In this document: positions 37,565-48,350 of the stretch, piece after piece | Numbering within the stretch: position 1 is the stretch's first letter | Layout: each line of letters begins with the position of its first letter | Assembly: GCA_947561395.2 (NCBI GenBank) | Contig: OX387193.1 | Span: forward strand, 3,596,001 to 3,660,000 | DNA length: 64,000 nucleotides | DNA from: Buxus sempervirens | Lineage: Eukaryota > Streptophyta > Magnoliopsida > Buxales > Buxaceae | Reading direction: 5' to 3' | Notes under the pieces: model-generated | The model's input: the letters and a program-made list of their open reading frames with translations, nothing else | Databases searched by the model: none | What the model was told of the DNA's origin: nothing | Program-made: the position numbers and the translations under genes

Positions 37565-37812
37565 TAGTTTTTAGTAGTGCTTTTAAAAGATAATTCAATT
37601 TTAGTCATTAAATTCTCCCTAACAAAAAATTGGTGATGCGTTTTTGGTAAAGAGAGAAGAAGCGCATTTGTAATCATGGTTTGTTGCAAGTATTTTAAGA
37701 GGTTTATAAGGCTTTTAAGGATATTTTTGAAAGAATCTATGAATAGTAAAATTATGTTAAAATAATATCTTTAATTTCTAATCGTAGAGAATTGGATGAC
37801 TGAAGTTTTTTT
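37565..37812. mobile_element. Copy of GGGAAATTGG-type foldback family
   Basis: Contains TTTTAGTAGTGCTTTTAAAA, AATTTTAGTCATTAAATTCTC, ATTGGTGATGCGTTTTTGG and on the far side GAATTGGATGACTGAAG, the family's inverted subterminal words in diverged form. It lies about 130 bp beyond the ACACGTGT box upstream of GBF. Confidence 0.5.
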
Positions 37813-37847
37813 TTTCCTTGTAACCAGTTGCACACGATGCCAAGGGG

Positions 37848-38163
37848 AAATTAATTTTTGGTAATACTTTTTCAAAATAATTAAGATTCAATCAGCAAAA
37901 TTTGAATTTGAATTTTTAATTAACCTTTATCAAAATAATTAATTGTTAATGACATTTAGTATTATAAAACACCTATTCCAAATGCCCTTACGTCATCTCT
38001 CATTCAAATGACTTATACTTACAAATTAATAAAATGATTTTTACAAGCCACTTAGTTAAAGGTTACAAATCATTTTATTGCTTGTAGTTTTGAGAGCTAC
38101 TGTTATTCACTACTACTAAAAGTTAATTATTTTGAAAAAGTTTCACTAAAAGTTAATTTTCCC
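37848..38163. mobile_element. Foldback copy with GGGAAATTAA/TTAATTTTCCC ends
   Basis: Left end GGGGAAATTAATTTTTGGTA, right end TTTCACTAAAAGTTAATTTTCCC, which are inverted copies. It is flanked by ATGCCAA on both sides (just before 37848 and at about 38166). GATGCCAAG versus AATGCCAAT would be a worn 9-bp target duplication, as for Mutator-like elements. Confidence 0.6.
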
Positions 38164-38176
38164 AAATGCCAATCGG

Positions 38177-39274
38177 TAGGGTTGCTAAACGGGCCGGCCC
38201 GGCACGGCCCAGGCCCGTTTAGCGCGGGCCGCACCACACCTGGCCCGTTTTCTCTAAACCCCAAGCATGGCACGGCACGCCTCAGGCAGCGGGCCTGGGG
38301 CCTAGGGTATTAAATTTGATTTTTGTAAAACTAAGGAAAATTAGGAAAAATAGTAAAAAATTCACAAAAAAAATTCTAAAAGATATGTTTATTATTCATA
38401 AAATTGTCTTACACATATTGGAATAGATTTTGCTAAATAAAATATAAATTAATTAATTATTGCAAGTATAAGTACAACTTTGCAAATTGATTTTTTTTAA
38501 AGCCAAGGAAAATTAGTAAAAAACACCAAAAAAATTCTGAAAAATATGTTTATTATTCACAAAATTGTTTTACATTCACAAAATTATCTTACACATATTG
38601 GGATAGATTTTGCTCAGAAAATATAAATTAATTAATTATTACAAGTACAACTTTGCAAATACAACAATAGTAACCTGATTTATAACTTTCTTAGAGTCTT
38701 GTTAAAATTTTGACCAATGGTCGGTCTAGGGACACCCCCCATGTGAGCACTCTGCCAAGTCTACCGGCCATTGGCCAAAACTTTGAACAAGACTCTAATA
38801 AAGTAAGAAGAGAATAGTAAGAGATTGTAGAAAAAGTGTGGTTTAGAGTGGGAAGGGGCAGGCCTATTTATAGAAAACCAAAAGTGGCTTTTTACCACAT
38901 CTACCCTCCAATATGACTATTATTTGGCAGTTGGAAGGGTGGAAAAGGTAATTTACAGTTAATTACAACCCTACCCCCTAATATGGCTATTATATAGTTG
39001 TTGGGGTGGGGGGTAAAAGTGTAAAAAAAGTGGTTAAAACCACTTTTTTTGAGGGGGAACGGCTAGCCCCCGGCATGCTAGGCGGGCCGATCCGCCGTGC
39101 CCGGGCCGGTAATAGCAAGCCGGCACACAGGTGGGCCGCTTAGACGCGGGCCCGCGTGCGGGGCGTGCCACGGCCCACCAGCCCACGTGCCTAAATGGGC
39201 AGCGTGCTCGTTAGGAGGGCCCATTGGCGTGCCCAGGCCAATGGCATGTTGGGTTGTGCCAGCAAGCATCCCTA
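38177..39274. mobile_element. Non-autonomous hAT element A (about 1.1 kb)
   Basis: Begins TAGGGTTGCTAAACGGGCCG and ends (inverted) TAGGGATGCTTGC. The subterminal regions are very GC-rich with repeated CGGCCCGGCACGGCCC-type words. The interior has AT-rich segments (TCTTACACATATTGG, TAGATTTTGCT, TTAATTAATTATT) present at about 38390 and 38590 here and once at about 39455 in element B. There is no transposase. It abuts element B and looks like a deletion derivative of the same family. Confidence 0.65.
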
Positions 39275-39279
39275 GTATT

Positions 39280-42200
39280 TAGGGGTGCTAAACGAGCCGG
39301 CCTAGCACGGCCCGGGCTCGGGCCCAACACGGCACGCCCCAAACGGCGGGCCAGGGGTAAAAAAAGATTTTTTTTTTTAAACATCAAGGAAAATTCCAAA
39401 AAATAGTAAAAAGTCACAAAAAATTATAAAAAATATTTTTATTATTCACAAAACTGTCTTACACATATTGGGATAGATTTTGCTCAAAAAATATAAATTA
39501 ATTAATTATTACAAGTACAAGTACAACTTTGCAAATAATACATAATCACTTCCACAAATAATACTGCATCACTATAGTATCGACACATTCCAACTAGGTT
39601 AGCACCCACTCATCTATCTTTCATTTGCAGTTTAAAAGAAAAAAAAAGAGAAAGTAAAGTTCCTAAACTTTGATTACAAAAAATATAATAAAACTTAAAC
39701 TAACCTAGATGACTAAATTCATCAAGATTCAAATCATCGAAGTCTCCAGCAAGTTGATCATCTTCATATTTCTGATCTCTCAATTCCGCCCTTAATCAAT
39801 CTGTAAGACATACACATATTTGCACCATCTTCGGTGTTAATCTACTCATGTAGTCGTCCACTTGCACTAAAAGCTGATTTCGATGCAACTGTAGACACCA
39901 GAACCGTTAGTAGATCACATGCCATAGCGGCAAGCACAGGATAACTAACCTGATTTTGCTTCCACCATATCAAAATGTTAAAAAAACTATGTTTTTCCAT
40001 AGTATGGAAAAGTATTTGGGGGCTTTCTAAATAAATCCTTAACTCAGATGATCCCTCGCTACCATATGCTAGTTATTTTCCCTTTCTTCTCCCACTTAAA
40101 AAATTCCAAGGAGAATTATCTGGTAGTGCTTCTTAGGTCTGAGTCTGACCTTGTCTGCTACAGCTAGTATCATATTAAAAAAAAAGTCTTTCTAATAGGG
40201 TTCTTATTTTACGTATATCTATTTGAAAAAAAGAATTCATACTCTCATTTATTCCATCTATTAAGTCTTTCACTCCTAATTTAATCCTAGGGTCCATTGT
40301 AGTAACTAAACAATATAAATTAAGCATATGCCGCATATTTTGCCAATATTTTAAAATTTTAGCTTCCATTTCAGGGCAAATATCCTTAGCAACAGGCATG
40401 TCTCTATATTGTTTAAAGCAAATACTTATTTGATATAAACAATTTAAAATACTCGGGGATGTTAAGTAATAAACCGCTGATAAATATCTTGTTGCATCAT
40501 AAAAACCTTTTAAAAAATCTTTTAAAATTTTTACTATTTGCCAATCAAGTTCTATTAGTTCACTTTGAGGCACTTTTGTTTTATAAAATAGTGTAAATTC
40601 TTGTTTTAATTCTAATGCAGCTTTTAACATTAAATATGTTGAGTTCCACCTATGTTCAACATCTAGGGTAATTTTTTTAGGTTGTTTTCCTAAACTTATA
40701 CAATAATTTTTAAATTCTCTAGCAGTTGTGCTAGATTGTTTTAAATATCTTACTGTATCTCTAATATTTGTTAAATGATATTGGACAATTTTTAAGCCAT
40801 CCTGCACAACTAAATTTAGGATGTGACAAGCACACCTAACATGAAATAAACATCCATCTATATTTAAGTTTAAGTGTTGTTTTAATATATCTATTGCAAC
40901 ATTATTAGCACTTGCATTATCAAGGGCTAGAGCCATTATTTTATTTTGTATTTTATATTTTCTTATATTTTGTGCTGTAATATTTGCTATAGCTAGTCCA
41001 GAATGGCTAGAATCTAGTGCTTCAAAAGTTAGTATTCTTTTTTCTATACTCCAATTCTCATCTATATATTGTGCAATTATAGTTAAATAATTTATTTGTT
41101 ATTTACTTGTCCAGATATCTAAGGTTAAAGCTACCTTAAAGTTATTGTTTGAAAAAGTTTCTATTAATCAGGTTTTCATTTTTTGTATAATTTTATAACA
41201 TCATTTCTTAAAGTGTGGCGTGAGAAGAATTTAAATCCTAGTGCTAGATATTTGATTATTAGACGGTTAAATCTTTTAGATTCTATTAATCTAAAGAGTA
41301 ATTCTTCTTGTATTACCCACTTTACTATTTCAAGCCTAGTTTCTTCTTGATTAAGAACAAAATTACTAAAATTAACACTATTACTGGAATTTTGGGCTTG
41401 CCTAGGGTCTATTTGGCCATGTTTTGGAAGGCATTTCTGCAAATGCCATTGCAAGTGGCCTGTACCATTTTTCCTTTACAACTAATTTTTTCTTTGCAAT
41501 GGTTACAAACTGCCTTTTCTCCACTCCCTATATTTTCAATTGTAAAATTGAGCCAAACACCGAAGGTTCCATTCCTCTTGGTGCTCCTAGCTAGTAGGGA
41601 AGATGATCCATCTCTTGGGAAGGCAACTCAGTTTCATGATCTTGGATGGGAGGGTCACCATATGGGGATTGGGTCACATCATCAGAAAAAGTTGGGTCAG
41701 AATAGGGTCTAAGAAATTCCCTTTCCTTAGTATTAAAGAACATAGAATGCCTGGGGTTCATTATCAAATTTTGGAAAAAAATTTCTTAATAAATAATATA
41801 ATAATAAATTTTTGGTGATACTAAGGAATAAGTATGCAAAAATGCACTAGGAAAATTCCCAGGTAAGTGGAGGGGTAAAAAATGGTCCCACTTAAAACCC
41901 ACTTTCGTTAGGCAATTATCTCGTCCTTTATAATAGAACTTTCCTAGAGATGCACTTAGTTGCACATTATTCACCCACTATACTAGGCTTTAAAATAATA
42001 AGAAAGATAGAAGAAGAGACTTACTTTTATATATATATAATATTTATACTAATTTTAAAATCGGAAAATTAAATAGAAGAATACCTCTTTAGAATATAGT
42101 TTAAACTTTGCAGTTGAAGCCTTCAACCTCCAGAGTCCGATTTCTCATTTCTAATGCTTGAACAATTTAAGCAAAGCAACTATTTCTTGATAGGCTAGAG

Positions 42201-42683
42201 AGATTGTAGAAGAAGAGAGTAAGAGATTGTAAAAGAGGTATGACTTGGAGTGGGAAAGGGTAAGCTTATTTATAAAAAACCAAAAGTGGCTTTTTACCAC
42301 CTCTACCCTCAAATATAACTGTTATTTGGTAATTAAAAAGGTAGAAGAGGTCTTTTAGTAGTCAATTACAACCATACCCCCAATATGGCTGTTGGGGGGT
42401 AAAAGGGGAAAAAACTTTTTTGGAGGAAATAGAGAGCTAGCCGGCTAGCTCTTGGCTGCCTGCCGTGCCCAACGGCAGGCACGTGCAACGGCAGGCACGT
42501 GCGTGCCCTAGCGGGCCGGCGCTCGGCCGGCTTCGGGCCACGTGCCCTAGCGGGCTATGCCTAAACGGGCCGCGTGCCTGTTTAGGAGGGCCCGGCACTG
42601 CACGCCCAAGGGCGCGGGCCGTGCCGGGCCACGGACCGATAAGCATCCTTTTTTTTTTTGGTAGTGTACCGATAAGCATCCTG
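39280..42683 (-). mobile_element. Decayed autonomous hAT element B (3.4 kb) with transposase remains
   Basis: Left end TAGGGGTGCTAAACGAGCCG; right end read inward is CAGGATGCTTATCGG. Flanks are CTAGTATT (39272-39279) and CTACTATT (42684-42691), an 8-bp target duplication with one mismatch, as expected for hAT. The transposase relic lies inside on the minus strand. The right end shows a duplicated ACCGATAAGCATCCT separated by a T run. GC-rich subterminal repeats on both ends probably bind transposase. Confidence 0.75.
39853..41454 (-). pseudogene. hAT (Ac-type) transposase pseudogene
   Basis: Read on the minus strand in order. A BED zinc finger remnant lies near 41440-41400 (His/Cys pattern around MQWHLQKCL). 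Then KVALTLDIWTSK at about 41135-41100, followed by an in-frame stop. A 250-residue open stretch (40936-40175) includes LALDNASANN, CHILNLVVQDGL, EHRWNSTYLML and TTMDPRIKLG. After a frame change, the C-terminal dimerisation signature WWK...YPVLAAMACDLLTV followed by VSTVASKSAFSASGR occurs at about 39970-39853. The catalytic D (LDNASAN) and the CHxLNL motif are kept. The stop and frameshift make it inactive as it stands. Family identity is firm (RICESLEEPER/DAYSLEEPER-like relatives). Confidence 0.85.
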
Positions 42684-42691
42684 CTACTATT

Positions 42692-43066
42692 AGTATTCGG
42701 TATCTTTATTCAATAATTTTGTTTTAGGTAGGCATCTGGATTCAATATTAGTGATCGTGTAAACCCATTCCTGTCCTTAATGAATTGAATCTGACGGTTA
42801 CGATCAATGATGAAGGTCATAGTGGGGCCCGTTTAAGTAGCAAACGCAGGAAGACGTCGATGGAACATGATGGTCAATTATTTTAATCGAATTGCATAAT
42901 AACTAACACACAGAAAGCTTTTACCCAAAAAAAAAAGAAAAGGACGAACAGAAATCTTCAAATATTTTTATTGCTCCCTTCTTCCTTTTTCCGGTCTGAA
43001 ACTGCTTCCGTTCACTCTGAATGCGAACTTCCTTTGCAGCCATTCCTGTTTCTTCCTCTGTGATCG
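42692..43066 (+). promoter_or_regulatory. Short promoter/leader space before the UBA gene
   Basis: Only about 370 bp separate the hAT element end from the UBA start codon. A pyrimidine-rich leader (CTCCCTTCTTCCTTTTTCCG) lies at about 42974. No TATA box or other box is convincing. Confidence 0.4.
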
Positions 43067-46000
43067 ATGGACTACGATTTCAGGAACAGAGCGGGTCCAC
43101 CGTACGATTCACACATGCCGATGTACAGTTCCCCATCAAGCCAACCGCATCACGGCTCTTCCCTCTATCCCAGGGTAGGTCCTCCCGGTCATTCTGTTAT
43201 CCCGCCGGTAGGACGGAATTCTTCTATTCATCAGAACTCGTTGCCTGCCTCTTCCTGTGAGTTTCCAATTCCTAATTATGTTTTTTACTCCTTAATTTTC
43301 GACTTCAGCAGTTGATGTCATAATTTTCTGCTAATCGATGGTTGTGTTGGGGCTTATAGATGACCCTTATTTTTTCGGTAGGTATGCCAAAAAAGTGGAA
43401 GAATTTCTGATCTAATTTGCAGCACTTTAATGATCTCGCGGATTTCATTTCACTGGTTGAACAACTGCCGTTGAATTTAGGGCGTTTGTTCTGAATATGG
43501 TTTTGATAGAATTGTGGTTTATTAAAAATACTGTATGGTTCATGGTGTGTTTTGCTTTGCAGCGGGATTGGGAATTAGAGTTGCGATAAAACCAGAATAT
43601 CGGATAACTCCTCCTGTAAGTTTTTGGTACTTTATTTTAATTGATTTTTTCGTTTTTGAAATAACGATTTCATCCGCTTGCGTTTTTTATTGAAAAAAGT
43701 GAAAGTTTCCTGCAAAATATCAGTCTTTGAACGCTGTGGTGGAATCTGCTTATGTAAAGCAAGGACTTTTCAGATTCTTTCCCTGATTCGAACAGCTGAA
43801 AATATTTTACCCAAATGTTGCAGCCTCCATTGTCACCGCAAGTGGGAGATGTTCCCCGTAGTACTTTCCAATTTGATTTTGACTTTGAAAGGAAGATTTT
43901 AGCTGAGGCAGAGAAGGAAAGCCTGAATTGGAGCAAAATAGGATTAGAAAACCTTCCATCCCAAGCTGCGGAAACATCGTCTTCTTTGGTATGATAAACT
44001 TTGAAAATATTATCTATATTTTCCAGATGTATTATGTCTTTATTTGTGCGTTTTATTCTACCTAGCCTACAAAAGGTATTCTTAATGCTTGATTTATCTT
44101 CAACTGTTCGAGGAATTTATTAGTTTTAGAAATTGAAAAGATGAGTGTATTCACATATTAATCTTTTGTTCAAATTGACTTGGGAAGTATGTTTCTCAAT
44201 AGGTTTCAGTTTTTCTTATATAGTGATGATAAGGAAAAATTTCTGTTTGGTTGGAGACCGGAAAGGTAACAAGAAATGAAAGATATACATAAAGGCCCAT
44301 ACATAAAAAGGCTCAGAAGCCTATGCCAGCCTCGCTAGACTTGTTGTATAAAAAAAGTTAAAAAAATTTTTTTTTATTAGCAATATTGTCAAAGGCTTCT
44401 TTTTTTTTTTTGATGAATAATAAGCATGCATTCATATCAAAAAGAAACAGCAAGAAATGCAAACTACCCATAAGAAATGGGCAGCAGCAAGGAGAAAAAC
44501 CCATTACAACTCACTCTGCCAGATCCCCTTACCCCCATTACATCTCACTCTGATAATCGCCCTTAACCCCTATCCATGGCCATTAATCCCCAGCTTCTGA
44601 GGTATGCTTCAAGATAGGGCTTAAGTTTAATGCCTAAAGGATCCAACTTAAGGCTCAGATCTGTTGATTTTCTCTGCATGCACCTTAAGGCTTGCCTTGT
44701 GTTATAACTGAGAAGCATGCACCTCACACTCAGTGAAAATACATATTTGGTCACAAAATGAAGGCAGAAATCATTTAACAGTATGTTTAAACTTACTTTA
44801 TGCATTAGATTTAAGGGATTGAAAATGATATTTAGAGGACCTTTTGAGTATTTTGTTTTTAGGTTCTAGCAAACAAAATAGTTTTAAATTTGCTATTTAA
44901 GGAGTTATCTCAAGGTAGCTGGCCCTGGAAGAGGAGATAGAAACGGATCTTGAATGGAAGGAAAGCAAGAACTATGAGATTGCCTGCTTAAAATGCTGTC
45001 TTTCCATTCCTTAGAAACGACCGGCTTCTTGCAGTTTATTATCATGCTAATCAGTTTATTATAAAATTGTACAACATCTGAATCGTTTAATGTAGCCTTG
45101 ACAAGTATTTACAAGTGAAAAAGTAGCGAGAGCTCAGATTCCTTGGAGCCCCACAGACAGATATATATATATATATATTAAACAACAAGTTAGACTCTCT
45201 TTGGATGTTTGCAGTTTTTGATATAATATCAAGCAAAAACTTTATGTATCCAAGTATGATTGTATGATTGTTCATTAACTGTTGACATACTATTACTGGT
45301 TCTGACTCTCCTTAATAGACCGTTTTCATTGTATTTTTCTTTTTTTATTATAGAGATTTGTGCTATTAGCTGCATGGCTTTAGTGATTTCTTTTACTATG
45401 GCTTCTATCCATGTATTACCAGGCATATAATCACTCTGTTTCTTGTTGATTATTCTTTAGTAAGTAAAAATAAAAGAGTAGACATGTTATTTTTATTATG
45501 GCTTCATTTATGTTTCAGGGTCCTGTCACAGATCCGGTGGTGAGCAAGTACATAGCATCAGGACTCAATCGAGAGGCTGTTGCCCTTGCAGTGTCAAAAT
45601 ATGGAGATAATCCAACCAAGGTAAATTTTTTGGATTTATGATAAGAAGCTGTATTTAAGAAACCTCACATAATACTAGGATATGACAAGATAGTAAATAT
45701 CTGTAAAAATCTATGGGCTTCTCTAGAATGCTTAACTCAAATGATGGTGTTTACATACCATCTATTTGATGACTTTTTTGGATATTAGATTCCAGAGTTG
45801 CCTAAATCACAAAGGGCAACACCAAAGTTTTCAAAACCTAAAGTATAAGTTGAGTTGTTCTGCATGACTACGATGTAAAGGGGTCAACCTCAAGTGTTGA
45901 TGTTTTTTTTTTATCAGTAAATAATATGATATATATATATATATATATATAGAGGAACCAAAAAAAGAAGTGTCTTGGTACACAGATTGTATTGATGTTT

Positions 46001-47178
46001 GTTATGTTGTGAATGATTTAACCCGACCTCATTTCAGATTTTGAGTTTTAGCCCCAAATATATTTGCTTCGGAGCAAATAAAGCATCCCTGAAATCTGAT
46101 GTCTTGTTTAAGATCCTAGAAATAATTGAAAATTTGATGGCTATTGCAACACACTGAAAAATTCAGAACAGACATTAGTGGGGCTCACTTTGATGCAAGC
46201 ATTATCCGAGTGGCTTATCGAGTGGGTCCTTGTCAGGTGGACTGTCTAGATTGGTCATGTCATAATACCATGTAACAAAAATCCCATGTCTTGCGAAGAA
46301 ACTAAATCTGGCAGGATAGGTGAGAAATCTTTCAGCCCATAGTGGAAACAGCCAAGCTGTAATAAATCTTTCCAGACAATTATTTTTCCTATTACTAATA
46401 AGCCTCATTTAACTAATTTGGTAGACCACGGTTGTAGTTGTGGAATCATCTGTCTGATATTTTTATATCATGTTTAGTGAATTTAGTACAATTGGTTAAT
46501 GTTAACTATCCATGAAGAAATAATTCAGGACCTCATTTAATAAATCATGCTCATTAATAAATGTTGAATTTTCAACAGCAAAACCAAACCCGAACCTTAA
46601 AGAGCAAACAATGCAACCTATTATATGTGTTCTTCCTAATCTGTTACCCTTTTGGTTTTCCAAAAGGATTCATGATTACCCAGCAGGTTGGAACTAGGCA
46701 TTTTGTTTCTGTGGTTAAGGCATGTTAAGATATGTTTATGTTTTTGTTATTAAGGCTTTTTGGCTGGAACTACAGGCATTGCCCATCTTTTGGCAGTGTG
46801 TCTGATAAGCACATATGCCTCAGGCATTGCTCATCACCACCATATGAGTTGCATATCTTATAAGCGTATATATGCCCTTTAGAGCTGGTCAAGATTGCCA
46901 TTTGTAGAGAAGCATCAGAACTTATAGTTCCACATTTCAGTTTTGCATGCATGTGGATTCTGTTTATATCCATCTACACTTGTTTTCTTTTGAGTTTTTT
47001 TGAGTATTCTTTCCACAGAATGAGCAATGAGGGTCCTTTTCAGGTACGGGAATTTGTCAATGGTTACAACCTCCTGCATGAAATGGGGTTCTCATCAAAG
47101 AATGTCGCTGAAGCCTTGGCGATGTATGATAATGACACAGACAAGGCGCTGGCACATTTTCTCAACAATTCTTCCTGA
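43067..47178 (+). CDS. Small UBA-domain protein (At5g53330-like)
   Basis: Five exons 43067-43256, 43563-43615, 43824-43988, 45519-45620, 47044-47178 close in frame and give 214 residues. The N-terminus (MDYDFRNRAGPPYDSHMPMY) is Ser/Pro/Gly/His-rich and disordered. The middle contains IRVAIKPEYRITPPPPLSPQ and FDFDFERKILAEAEKE. Two UBA-like helical segments follow: VVSKYIASGLNREAVALAVS (about 140-165) and the C-terminal EFVNGYNLLHEMGFSSKNVA with EALAMYDNDTDKALAHFLNN, a typical UBA three-helix bundle with the MGF loop. UBA domains bind ubiquitin, so a ubiquitin-linked adaptor role is inferred. The exon-5 acceptor is TTTTCAG at 47043; an alternative CAG upstream would run into a stop. A LINE-like tail lies in intron 3. 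Confidence 0.9.
44402..44800 (-). mobile_element. Possible LINE-type 3' fragment in UBA intron 3
   Basis: A T12 run is followed by GATGAATAATAAG and ATTCATATC, matching the tail at 14709. Next come purine-rich and CCC-rich segments (AACTCACTCTGCC / TCTCACTCTGATAATCGCCC). On the minus strand it would be a 5'-truncated retroelement ending in an A tail. The upstream limit is not clear. Confidence 0.4.
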
Positions 47179-48350
47179 AAAAGCTGAGAAGGGATGGGTA
47201 TCATGTTGATTGTCAACTTGCCAAGTGTTTTAGGCTCGGTTTATGTGATTATATGTCAAAGTTTGGAACATGTCTATTGCGTGAAGTAAACCAAAAGAAA
47301 CATTTCATCAATGTTCCTATTTTTTTTCTCCCTTCTGTTTCCAGCCCTTGCCAATACAGTAATACAGAGTTCCGATACTTGTTCCGTGGATTACAAATGT
47401 TATAGATCCTTCTCGAAGGTGCTGCATTTCAGCTGTGAAAAGTGCGTAGCCTTCCACTCTCACTGTGCAAACACTGGTTAAACAGCCCATGAAGAAGCTG
47501 GGATTGGCTATATCCAGGTCCAGGTAGCAGAACAAACCTCGTACTATCTAAATGCGGGTGGGGACAATTTCAGATTTATGGACTAGAACAGGCTAAATAC
47601 TCAAAATTGATCAATCCTAATAGATGATTTAGTTAAGACTGAAACGTGCAACTGATTAGAAATTCTAAAATGGGGTTATCAATCATAGTCATGCTGATGT
47701 CTCTTGCTCTCGATATTTATGGTCAACCTTGAGCTTCCCCTTCTGAAGTTAGGTATATTAGACAACCATAATGCCCTGCGTATGATGCTGGAGAACCTTG
47801 AAAAAAATGACATTGGCGATAAAATACTTTGGTAGGAACATAACTGTTTTGAGAATCCCATCAAGAGAAAGGAAACAGATGTTGAATTTCTTTCACTCTA
47901 ATCATGAAGTATGAATTGAAGAATTTTGTCCTCTAAAGTAAGGTAATGTACTTCCATTCTAAAATTTAACTGAAGACAACCAAAAAAATTAAGAAAGAAA
48001 GAAGAATGGATATACAGACTTGCTCACCCATCTGTGGAAAACTAATCCATGAAAATAGCATGGCCCTAACGTGGAGCAATTTTATGATACATCAAATCAG
48101 TGTCAGCCCTATCAATTTTCCAAAAATCTTCAATTCAATAGATACCACCGTACGCATGTTATTGGTCAGGATGTTTACTTTACGCCATGTCAATCAAGCA
48201 TATAGCCAAGATCACCAAAAACTATGCTTTCCATGAGTAGGTACTGGAAGCCACTCTTCATGTAAATCAGAAAACCGAGAAGCTGCAAAATAACAGCTGC
48301 AATGACAATATATGGCCTTTGGATTGATATTTCCCTCTTGGATCCTCAAA
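47179..48350. other. Convergent 3' ends of the UBA and HPGT genes
   Basis: The UBA stop (47178) and the HPGT stop (48351) face each other across 1.17 kb. The 3' UTRs and poly(A) sites of both must lie here. No further coding sequence is supported. Confidence 0.6.

Noticed and set aside
39078..39417. Pro/Gly/Ala-rich overlapping open frames on both strands
   Set aside because: GC-rich subterminal repeats of the hAT elements keep all frames open; they are not genes. The same applies to 42437-42716.
45160..45950. TA microsatellites at about 45163 and 45930 in UBA introns
   Set aside because: Ordinary simple repeats with no further signal.
47010..47043. Upstream acceptor TTCCACAG for the last UBA exon
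   Set aside because: From exon 4 it would read N-E-Q-stop; the later TTTTCAG keeps the frame into the UBA helix.
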